A stretch of 64,000 bases of DNA from an uncultured bacterium (GTDB taxonomy: Bacteria > Cyanobacteriota > Vampirovibrionia > Gastranaerophilales > Gastranaerophilaceae). A program made the translations under genes and the position numbers. Position 1 is the stretch's first letter. Each line of letters begins with the position of its first letter. Positions 26,388 through 33,582 of this stretch are shown here, piece by piece. The stretch is from NCBI GenBank assembly GCA_902763805.1, contig CACWTN010000003.1:62001-126000 (forward strand), in the 5' to 3' direction. The notes under the pieces were generated by a model. That model was not told where the DNA came from. It was given only the letters and a program-made list of their open reading frames with translations, and did no database searches.

Positions 26388-27223
26388 CTCATAGCCATAA
26401 GGAGTTCTCTTATAACCTTTGTTGCAACGGCAGTTGAAGCTCCGCTTGAATCATAATCGGGAGCAAGTTCAACTACGTCTGCGCCAATAATATTGAATTT
26501 TGAGATGTATTTAAACCAGCCTAAAAGCTCGTTAAATGTTAAACCGCCGACTTCTGGAGTTCCTGTTCCGGGCATTATTGATGTATCAAGCACATCAAGG
26601 TCAACCGTTACAAAAACAGGCTTGTCTTTTAATACATCAAGGTCTTCGTATTTTAAAGCTCTTGTGTTATATTTTTCCATAAGCTCAAACTCGTCTTTCA
26701 TACCTGAGCGGATACCTATTTGTTTAAGGTTCTCAAAGCCGATAATATTGCCGGAATGACGGATTACAGCAGAATGAGAAAGTTCTTCTCCTAAGTATTC
26801 TTCCCTGAGGTCTGTATGAGCGTCGAAATGTATAATTGCCACATCCTTGTAGTATTTTGATACAGCTTTTATTTCAGGTAAAGTTACGAGGTGCTCACCA
26901 CCGATTCCGAAAACTTTTTTGCCGTCTTTATAAATGTCTTCTACGTTTTTTTCAATTAAATCAAGTGACTTAACGGTATTTCCGAGCGGAAACTCCAAAT
27001 CCCCCGCATCGTGAAAGTTGCAGTCTTCAAGATGTTTGTCAAAATTAGGAGAGTATTCTTCAAGTCCCCAGCTTGCGAGCCTTATTTGCTCGGGTGCAAA
27101 TCTTGAACCGGGGCGGTAAGATACCGTGCCGTCAAAAGGAAGTCCTAACATTACTATCTCTGAAGATGTGTAATCCTTGTTTTCACCCATCCAATTTCTG
27201 TCTAAAAACGGTCCTCTTAACAT
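26384..27223 (-). CDS. speB: Agmatinase / ureohydrolase family enzyme
   Basis: A binuclear-manganese ureohydrolase, most likely agmatinase (agmatine to putrescine and urea). The 279-residue protein has all metal motifs: GIGGEHL, IHFDAHTDLR, and VTVDLDVLDTSIMPGTGTPE. The TGTPEVGG segment is typical of agmatinase rather than arginase. ATG at 27223 follows AAAGGAGAAAGT. The promoter at 27249-27277 carries an AGGGGTAAA motif in its spacer. Alternative ureohydrolase substrates cannot be excluded. Confidence 0.85.
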   Translation of the reverse strand: MLRGPFLDRNWMGENKDYTSSEIVMLGLPFDGTVSYRPGSRFAPEQIRLASWGLEEYSPNFDKHLEDCNFHDAGDLEFPLGNTVKSLDLIEKNVEDIYKDGKKVFGIGGEHLVTLPEIKAVSKYYKDVAIIHFDAHTDLREEYLGEELSHSAVIRHSGNIIGFENLKQIGIRSGMKDEFELMEKYNTRALKYEDLDVLKDKPVFVTVDLDVLDTSIMPGTGTPEVGGLTFNELLGWFKYISKFNIIGADVVELAPDYDSSGASTAVATKVIRELLMAMS

Positions 27224-27248
27224 ACTTTCTCCTTTTTTCTGTTATTTT

Positions 27249-27277
27249 ATAATACAACAGGGGTAAACAGGAGTAAA
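27249..27277 (-). promoter_or_regulatory. Agmatinase promoter with TTTACCCCTGTT in the spacer
   Basis: On the minus strand: TTTACT (27277-27272), 17-bp spacer, TATTAT (27254-27249). The spacer contains TTTACCCCTGTT, the same 12-mer and position class as in the argS promoter. Confidence 0.55.
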
Positions 27278-27297
27278 TAGGAGATAAATCAAGAGTG

Positions 27298-28716
27298 TTA
27301 TGCTACGTTATTACGTTCGTCCAGTTCATTTTTCATCTTCTGTTTCGCATCGTAGTTTTTTGCATAGTCTTTTTCTATAAATGCCTCTAATCTTGATGTT
27401 TTTAAATTTGAAAGCAGCTCATCATAAAAATCACCAACGGCCTTAATAATTAAAAATCTTTGTGACGTTTCATCTTTAAGTTTAAATTGTTCAATAGCAG
27501 TCTGTTCATCATATTGTGATACATATTCTTTGCCGGTAAATACGTCTTTTAAGGCTCTAAAATCACCGTTTTTAATAGCTTCTCTAAACTTTATTATTTT
27601 AATAGAATATGTTTCTACTTCTGATAATCCATTTGAATCTTCTTCTTTTTCGGCAGAATCTTTTTCTATTATATATTTTTCAGGTTCAGGTTCAAAATTT
27701 TGTAATATCTTCTGACTTTTTTCCATTGATTTTGCAACAACTTCCCGGGGGGCCTGTTTAAAGTTTCCGTTTTTATCTACTGCGGATTTTTCTCTTGTTT
27801 TGTCTTCCAGTATTTTAGAGAAACGATTGTTACTGGATTTTTCCAGCATTTCTATAATTTTGTTTTTATCGACATTAAATTCGCCGTCCGGAATACTTGA
27901 AATTATGTCTGCCATCCCTTCCAGATAGTTTTCATAACCCGGGATTTTCTTAGCATTCTGGTTTATACCGTATATGATTTCTTCAGCTTTGTCTTTTTTT
28001 TCTGGATTTGTTAAAACATCTTTTACAATAACTATCCTGATTTTAAGGCATTTGCAATATTCAAGAACGGCAGTTTTTTTATCTCCTTCAGGAAGTTCGT
28101 TAATTTTTTTGTTACGTTCTTCTTCTGAGATACCTTTTCTGAATAATTCTTCAATTATATCAGGGTATTTTTTGTAGATTTCTTCAGCTTTCTTTTCGTT
28201 TTCTTCGCTTAATTTTTCTGTTCCAGGAATCGATCTGAATTTAACAAGTTCGCTTTGAACTTTTGTATCCAAATCTTTAAATGTTTCATAAGTTATACTG
28301 TCAGCGCATTGTTGGCGTAATTTTTCATCTTCAAAACTTTCAAAGAACATTCTTATTAAATCCGGGCAGGAGCTAAAATCTTTTAAAATATCATTTATTT
28401 TAGCGGATTTTGTTTTGTCGTCCATTTTTTCAAGGATGGTTTTAAAACGTTGTTTTATTAAAGAAGCGGTAGATGATTTATTTTCTTGCAGTATCTCTTG
28501 CAGAGACCGTCCCGTTTCTTTTTCAATGGATGCTTTAAAATTATCTAGGGTAAGTTCTGTTTTAAGAAAATCATTATTTTCTGGGGTTTGTACTATTTCA
28601 GCAACTTCTTTATTTGTATTTTCAGTTTGTTTTTCTACTGCTTTGGTACTTAAAGTTTGAGTTGTTTTATCTGTCTTAGCAGCTAAATTGCCGCTAATGC
28701 TTAAAGAAGGTGTCAT
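27298..28716 (-). CDS. Charged helical protein, unknown function
   Basis: The 472-residue protein is Lys/Glu/Asn-rich and predicted mostly helical by eye. There is no signal peptide or membrane segment. The N-terminal 60 residues are Thr/Ser/Asn-rich and probably disordered. Repeated FxxILExxDxK-like helices suggest coiled coil or HEAT-like packing, but no clear repeat register. ATG follows AGAGGATAAAAGTAAG. No known family recognised. Confidence 0.6.
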   Translation of the reverse strand: MTPSLSISGNLAAKTDKTTQTLSTKAVEKQTENTNKEVAEIVQTPENNDFLKTELTLDNFKASIEKETGRSLQEILQENKSSTASLIKQRFKTILEKMDDKTKSAKINDILKDFSSCPDLIRMFFESFEDEKLRQQCADSITYETFKDLDTKVQSELVKFRSIPGTEKLSEENEKKAEEIYKKYPDIIEELFRKGISEEERNKKINELPEGDKKTAVLEYCKCLKIRIVIVKDVLTNPEKKDKAEEIIYGINQNAKKIPGYENYLEGMADIISSIPDGEFNVDKNKIIEMLEKSSNNRFSKILEDKTREKSAVDKNGNFKQAPREVVAKSMEKSQKILQNFEPEPEKYIIEKDSAEKEEDSNGLSEVETYSIKIIKFREAIKNGDFRALKDVFTGKEYVSQYDEQTAIEQFKLKDETSQRFLIIKAVGDFYDELLSNLKTSRLEAFIEKDYAKNYDAKQKMKNELDERNNVA

Positions 28717-28770
28717 CTTACTTTTATCCTCTGGAAATTTTTTAATTTAAATATTTATAACGAACATAAA

Positions 28771-28809
28771 TAAAAAAAAAAAAATAAGTGTACAAATTTC
28801 ACTTATTTT
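28771..28809 (-). terminator. Rho-independent terminator of the 28864-29715 gene
   Basis: AAAATAAGTG (28781-28790) pairs with CACTTATTTT (28800-28809). On the minus strand a long T run follows (complement of the A run at 28772-28784). Confidence 0.8.
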
Positions 28810-28863
28810 ATATTTTGTTACAAAACTTAATATTGTTATTGCCCAAAGTTTGTCCGAAAGAAA

Positions 28864-29715
28864 TTACTTGTTATTTGGGCTTACGGAATCCATCCACTTG
28901 TCATAATAGCTTTTTAAGCCGGTATATTTATCAAAGAAATTGTATTCGTTGAAGAAATTGCAGTTATCAAGTGTTTTTTCAAACATCATTTTATCTATTA
29001 TAAACATTTTGTATGCAATTAGTGATGATAGTGACATATTGTCTGTTTTGTCATTAATAACATTTCTTTCAAATTTACCTATTCTTAAACGGTATTGCAT
29101 GAGTTCATCTTCATTAAAATCAATTCTGTTTTCGGCGATATCATCCAGCTTTCTGGATAGTTCTCTTGCTGTTGGCTTATGGTCAAAAGATAGCAAATTC
29201 AGTATGACAGGTGTGTAATCTTCATTTAGCCACTTTTCTGCAACTTTACCATAATCATTAACACCTTTGTAAAAATTAGGTCCGATTTCCTTCACTTTTG
29301 CTGCTAAATCCGGGTTGACTTTTGCAAGTAAATCAGTATTTTTATTTAGCAAAAGAAATAATTGCTGCCTGTCCAATTCGTGCTGAATCTGGGCGCTTGC
29401 AAGAAATGTTCCGCAATTATCGTATATGACTTTTATAATATCATTTATTTGTTTAAGGTTTTCGTCATTGTCTGCAAATTTTTTGAAATTATTATCAAGT
29501 TTTTGATTGTGCACAGACGGGACAGATGCCTGTGTTACACCCTGCAGGCTGACGGCTCTCAAAGCTTCAGCACCGCTTTTTGATAAAACTTCCGTTTGGT
29601 TTTGTTTTGGAGCAGTATTTACGTTTGTTATCGGTTTTGTTGCATAAACTGCAGCAGAACCCATTAATAATGCGCTTAAAATGCTGGTTTTTGCAAATTT
29701 ATTAATCGTTATCAT
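28864..29715 (-). CDS. Secreted protein, paralogue A of a tandem pair
   Basis: A 283-residue protein with a signal peptide (about 1-26, LLMGSAAVYA) and a helical mature part. It is clearly homologous to the gene just upstream (29749-30603): both share N-terminal KPITN, NQTEV, SKSGAEAL-type blocks, a QHELDRQ versus QHEIDRR motif, a DYTPVILN versus DYTSALMS segment, and YKMFIIDKMMFEK versus YKMFLIDKLMFEK. It is 33 bases downstream of its paralogue and followed by a terminator. Function unknown, probably periplasmic or surface. Confidence 0.7.
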   Translation of the reverse strand: MITINKFAKTSILSALLMGSAAVYATKPITNVNTAPKQNQTEVLSKSGAEALRAVSLQGVTQASVPSVHNQKLDNNFKKFADNDENLKQINDIIKVIYDNCGTFLASAQIQHELDRQQLFLLLNKNTDLLAKVNPDLAAKVKEIGPNFYKGVNDYGKVAEKWLNEDYTPVILNLLSFDHKPTARELSRKLDDIAENRIDFNEDELMQYRLRIGKFERNVINDKTDNMSLSSLIAYKMFIIDKMMFEKTLDNCNFFNEYNFFDKYTGLKSYYDKWMDSVSPNNK

Positions 29716-29748
29716 ATGATTAACTCCTGATTTACAGTATTTTTATAC

Positions 29749-30603
29749 TTAAAATTTAACAGTTGTCGGGGAAACTGATTCCATCCATTCTCTGTAATAA
29801 TTAACCAGTTTTGGGAAACTACCTTCTCCATACAGAACGCTTACGCCATCCAGTTCTTTTTCAAACATGAGCTTATCTATTAAAAACATCTTATATGCTG
29901 CAAGTTTTGCCATAGACTGATTATCTGTTTTGTTCAAAAGAACTTTTGACTTATAACCGTTACTGTACGTGAAGTATTCAATTCTTTCGTCCAAGTTGAA
30001 CCCTGTTTTTTTTGTTGCAATGTCATCTAATCTGTCTATAACTTCTTCTGCAGTTGGTTTATAGCTGAATTGAAAATTGCTCATAAGAGCTGATGTATAG
30101 TCTTTAAACATCCAATCCAACACTTTTTCGTGTTTTGGTTTTATAGTTGCATAAAAATCAGGTCCGAATCCTTCAATTTTTTTTGCAAGCTCAGGGTTTA
30201 TATTACTTGTTTTATAAATTTTAGTATTGCCTGTCATAAAATGGTATAAAGCTCTGCGGTCTATTTCGTGCTGCATAAGGGCACTGCCCAAAAAAGCGCC
30301 CTGAACGTTATAAACATTGTTTATTAAATCATTCACGCCTTTTCTGTCAGCATCGGTCACAATAAATTTTTTGAGTCTTTCATCAAGCTGCGTATTGTGT
30401 GTGGTAGGAACAGTTGTTTGTTGAATACTTTGTAAATTTGCTGCTTTCAGTGCTTCTGCGCCAGCCTTTGATACAACTTCCGTTTGATTTTGATTTGGTG
30501 TTGTATTTATGTTTGTAATGGGGTTTGATGCTTTAACTGCAGCTGCTCCCATTAATAGTGTGCCAATGATGCCTACTTTTGCTATTTTGTGTATTGTTGT
30601 CAT
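29749..30603 (-). CDS. Secreted protein, paralogue B of a tandem pair
   Basis: A 284-residue signal-peptide protein (LLMGAAAVKA, cleavage about residue 26), paralogous to the downstream gene over its full length with similar size. Conserved blocks are NPITNINT, NQTEVVSKAGAEALKA, QHEIDRRAL, and AAYKMFLIDKLMFEKELD. The pair points to a tandem duplication followed by divergence. The 175-base gap upstream separates it from a divergent VWA gene. No catalytic motif was seen. Confidence 0.7.
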   Translation of the reverse strand: MTTIHKIAKVGIIGTLLMGAAAVKASNPITNINTTPNQNQTEVVSKAGAEALKAANLQSIQQTTVPTTHNTQLDERLKKFIVTDADRKGVNDLINNVYNVQGAFLGSALMQHEIDRRALYHFMTGNTKIYKTSNINPELAKKIEGFGPDFYATIKPKHEKVLDWMFKDYTSALMSNFQFSYKPTAEEVIDRLDDIATKKTGFNLDERIEYFTYSNGYKSKVLLNKTDNQSMAKLAAYKMFLIDKLMFEKELDGVSVLYGEGSFPKLVNYYREWMESVSPTTVKF

Positions 30604-30778
30604 AAATGTTCGGTTCCTAAAATAGTGTACTTATATATCCTAATATATATATAACATCTAAATAAATAATTTGCTTAAATTTATATAAAAGTTTACATTT
30701 TTTAATTATTTCAGAACAATTCCGTCTGAATTGCGTTTAATATGATGTATAATACTTTTATTACAGGAGTGAATTAAT

Positions 30779-31690
30779 ATGAATAAAAAAATACTGGCGT
30801 TAATAATCGCAGGAGCAACAATTGCGACAACGGCTGTATTTGCAGCTAAATATACAGTAAATAAATCAGGCACGGTTAAAAATCAAACAGGGCAGACAAT
30901 TACATCTCCGGCAAATACGGTTAATCAAAATTACTACAACAATTATTATGCCCAAAATTATGTAAACAATAACGTTGTTAACAAAACCGCAGTTGAAAAT
31001 ATTGAGATAGTTATGGATTTTTCGGGCAGTATGTCAAACTGGATTGTTGCCGCAAAACGCAGTATGTCTGCAATAATTGCTCAGATACCTTCAACGACAA
31101 AAGTCGGATTCCGAGTATTCGGACATGACAGTAACGGAAATAACCCGACAAGTATTCATACGCTGCAGGATGTGAAAAAGATCGTTAAAAATGGCAATAA
31201 GTTCACTGTAGTAACAGAAAAAAGTCCTCTTGGAACAACAAGGGGTGCGTGCAGTGCAACAAAACAGGTTTCACCGATGATTGCGGCTAACTCAAATTCT
31301 ATACTTGCCGGTATGAACTCTGTTGATATAGGCGGCGCAACTCCGCTTGTGTATGCACTCGACAGAGCCGCATATCAGGATTTTTCTTACCTTGATACAA
31401 CATCTCCAAAGAAAATAGTGCTTATAACGGACGGCGGCGAAAACTGCGGCGGTGATCCATGTGCATTTGCCCGTTCGCTTATGAGAAAACGTTCGGATAT
31501 TCATATTGATGTCGTTCTTGTTTCATCTTATTCAAAATCACTTTCCTGTCTTGCTTCAACAACGGGCGGTCACCTGTATAATGTTGATAACTTAGGTGAT
31601 TTTTCAAACACTATGACAAAAACGATTCTTTCTCAGCCTGCAACCCAACAAGAAATCAGGAAGCAAAGCTACGAATTTATTGCTGATTAG
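30779..31690 (+). CDS. Secreted von Willebrand factor A domain protein
   Basis: The 303-residue protein has a signal peptide (about 1-21, TTAVFA), an Asn/Tyr-rich linker (about 45-65), and one VWA domain. The metal-ion-dependent adhesion site is complete: DFSGSMS (DxSxS), GGATPL (Thr), and LITDGGEN (Asp). VWA domains bind protein partners or substrates; this one looks extracytoplasmic and closest to the stand-alone surface or periplasmic type. Four Cys may form disulfides. ATG follows ACAGGAGTGAATTAAT. It is divergent from the secreted paralogue pair, and an AGGGGTAAA motif immediately follows the stop (31696-31703). Confidence 0.78.
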   Translation: MNKKILALIIAGATIATTAVFAAKYTVNKSGTVKNQTGQTITSPANTVNQNYYNNYYAQNYVNNNVVNKTAVENIEIVMDFSGSMSNWIVAAKRSMSAIIAQIPSTTKVGFRVFGHDSNGNNPTSIHTLQDVKKIVKNGNKFTVVTEKSPLGTTRGACSATKQVSPMIAANSNSILAGMNSVDIGGATPLVYALDRAAYQDFSYLDTTSPKKIVLITDGGENCGGDPCAFARSLMRKRSDIHIDVVLVSSYSKSLSCLASTTGGHLYNVDNLGDFSNTMTKTILSQPATQQEIRKQSYEFIAD

Positions 31691-31728
31691 TCGCAGGGGT
31701 AAATTTTTGGCGTTAAATACTACAGCCA

Positions 31729-32904
31729 CTACAGAACTTCTACTATTTGTCTGATATTTTCACTTGTAATGTTGTTCAGAGCCTGTTCTTTGTGTGCCTG
31801 TGTAAGAGCCTGTTTGTCTTTTAGCGTGGTTAAAACCTTCAGCAGTAAAGTCTGGTTTGAGCTGTCCAAAAGTGTTTCAAGTTCTTCAATATCGTTAATA
31901 TAATCAACCGCAAAGAACACAAAGTCGCTTTCTTCAAAGAGTTCATCATATAACAGACTGTTTAGTTTGTTGACATTTAATCCTTTCAGAAACTTGTTGA
32001 TATTAGCAATTTCATCTTTTGTGTTTTTATCGCAATCAAACAGGTATTCTTCGTTTTCCTCAAATGATGCAAATTTTTCTTTTGCCATTCGGAGAAGAAG
32101 TGCGGATGCGCTTGTCAGCTTGTCATAATACAGATTTTCAAATATTTCGGCTAAATTGTAATCAATAGCTGACATAGGTGACAGAATCTCGCCTATTGCA
32201 TTAACAATGTTGCACAAAATAAGAACTGCATTTTCCGTATCATTTTCGAGCATTGTTTCAAGACTTGTCAAAAACGGAATCTCAGCCGCAATGTTTTCTG
32301 AAAGTGAGGATTTTTTCATAACATCTATAATCTGCGGTAAAGTGTCTTTTGCACCGTATGTAACAAGGAATTTGACCGCATTATATTGTTCAAACTCATC
32401 TTCCGCATCAAGCTGTTTAATCGCAAGTTCTTTTGATACGGTATCGTCGTTATGCGCCAATACTTCAATAGCGTTGCTGCTGACACTCTCGTCATCGGAA
32501 TTTGCGGCTTCTCTTATTTGCGGCATTATGTCATCAACTTTTCCCTTCGGAAGAAGCGACATATATTTTAGTGAATATGCTTTTCTCGCATTATTGCCTT
32601 CCGTAAAGAACGTTTTTATATCAGAAAGTAAGCTTTCGCCTTTGTACTCTGTGAGGACTTCTGCAAAAACACTGTCGTATGAAGGTGAATAATAATCAAA
32701 AAATTTTAATAAATTCAGGCAATTATTTTCATTACAGGTTTTTTTTATACGTTTTGCGACATTTGTTTTCACAAAATCAAACAGAAAATCGTCCTGTTTA
32801 ACGAGCTTTTTAAATAACTCAATATCAGGAGTGTCAACAAGAATTTTAGCTGCCTGTTCAAACTCGGCAGGATTTTTCCCTGTAAGCGCTTTAAATAAGT
32901 CCAT
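31729..32904 (-). CDS. HEAT-like helical-repeat protein
   Basis: The 391-residue cytosolic protein is made of helical pairs typical of HEAT/Armadillo repeats (ADSDDESVSSNAIEVLAH-like spacing, EQYNAVKFLVTYGAKDTLPQI). Such proteins are scaffolds; the partner is unknown. It lies 6 bases downstream of the DprA-like gene, so the two are probably co-transcribed. No signal peptide or catalytic residues. Confidence 0.6.
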   Translation of the reverse strand: MDLFKALTGKNPAEFEQAAKILVDTPDIELFKKLVKQDDFLFDFVKTNVAKRIKKTCNENNCLNLLKFFDYYSPSYDSVFAEVLTEYKGESLLSDIKTFFTEGNNARKAYSLKYMSLLPKGKVDDIMPQIREAANSDDESVSSNAIEVLAHNDDTVSKELAIKQLDAEDEFEQYNAVKFLVTYGAKDTLPQIIDVMKKSSLSENIAAEIPFLTSLETMLENDTENAVLILCNIVNAIGEILSPMSAIDYNLAEIFENLYYDKLTSASALLLRMAKEKFASFEENEEYLFDCDKNTKDEIANINKFLKGLNVNKLNSLLYDELFEESDFVFFAVDYINDIEELETLLDSSNQTLLLKVLTTLKDKQALTQAHKEQALNNITSENIRQIVEVL

Positions 32905-32910
32905 AACTGA

Positions 32911-33492
32911 TTAATCCAAATAGAAAACTGTGATAACTTTGTGATTTTCTTCTGCGTATTCAACTGCTCTGTGGAGCGTTTTACTTGTGTGAGAAAGGAA
33001 ACAAATCATCTGGTTGCAATCATCAATAATTTCTCTGTTACATACTCTTGATGCGTCAGCCAGAGTCATCATAGCTCTGTCAGAGTGTTCAACAATATTC
33101 GGAACACCGATTAACTGATCCTGAACGTCAGACGGTTGTTGTCCTATAGTCTGGGGTAAAATAACTTTTAATTTATCAGGGTTTGATTTCATAGCACCGC
33201 GGATAGCTGCTGCGTTTGTACCGCAGGAACCGCCGGAGGTGATTATAGTATTTCCCTGCTGAACAAGAGCGGTTGCTAATGTTTCTATCATCTGCTGATG
33301 AGTAATAGCAAGGTTTCTTGAACCAATGATTGCAATTCTCTTTGCCGGTTGTTTGATGGTAGCAAGCTCCATAGCAAGCTCATCAACCGTATCCGGTGCA
33401 TTATCAGCTGTATCCAAATCGTCAACGGGAACCATTATTGACGGTTGTTGTTCATTATTATTTTCATCAACGGAATCTGTAATTTCAATCAT
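32911..33492 (-). CDS. SLOG/DprA-like Rossmann-fold protein
   Basis: A 193-residue protein. Residues about 1-45 are acidic and disordered; from about 50 it shows a DprA/LOG-type Rossmann fold: RIAIIGSRNL, ITSGGSCGTNAAAIRGAM and a CFLSHTSKTLHRAVEYAEE motif. DprA proper is larger (about 290-380 residues) and loads RecA on ssDNA; this compact form could bind nucleotide or ssDNA. It is divergent from pcrA and upstream of the HEAT-like gene. Role unknown. Confidence 0.65.
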   Translation of the reverse strand: MIEITDSVDENNNEQQPSIMVPVDDLDTADNAPDTVDELAMELATIKQPAKRIAIIGSRNLAITHQQMIETLATALVQQGNTIITSGGSCGTNAAAIRGAMKSNPDKLKVILPQTIGQQPSDVQDQLIGVPNIVEHSDRAMMTLADASRVCNREIIDDCNQMICFLSHTSKTLHRAVEYAEENHKVITVFYLD

Positions 33493-33534
33493 TTGTTCAC
33501 CTTCTGTTAGTATATTGTCTTTTGTTTGTCTTTT

Positions 33535-33562
33535 TTGTATGCTTAGTATGATAGCATAAAAT
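33535..33562 (+). promoter_or_regulatory. pcrA promoter
   Basis: TTGTAT 33535-33540, 16 bp, TAAAAT 33557-33562, about 20 bases before the ATG. Confidence 0.55.
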
Positions 33563-33582
33563 TCAGATTTTGGGAATAGGGA

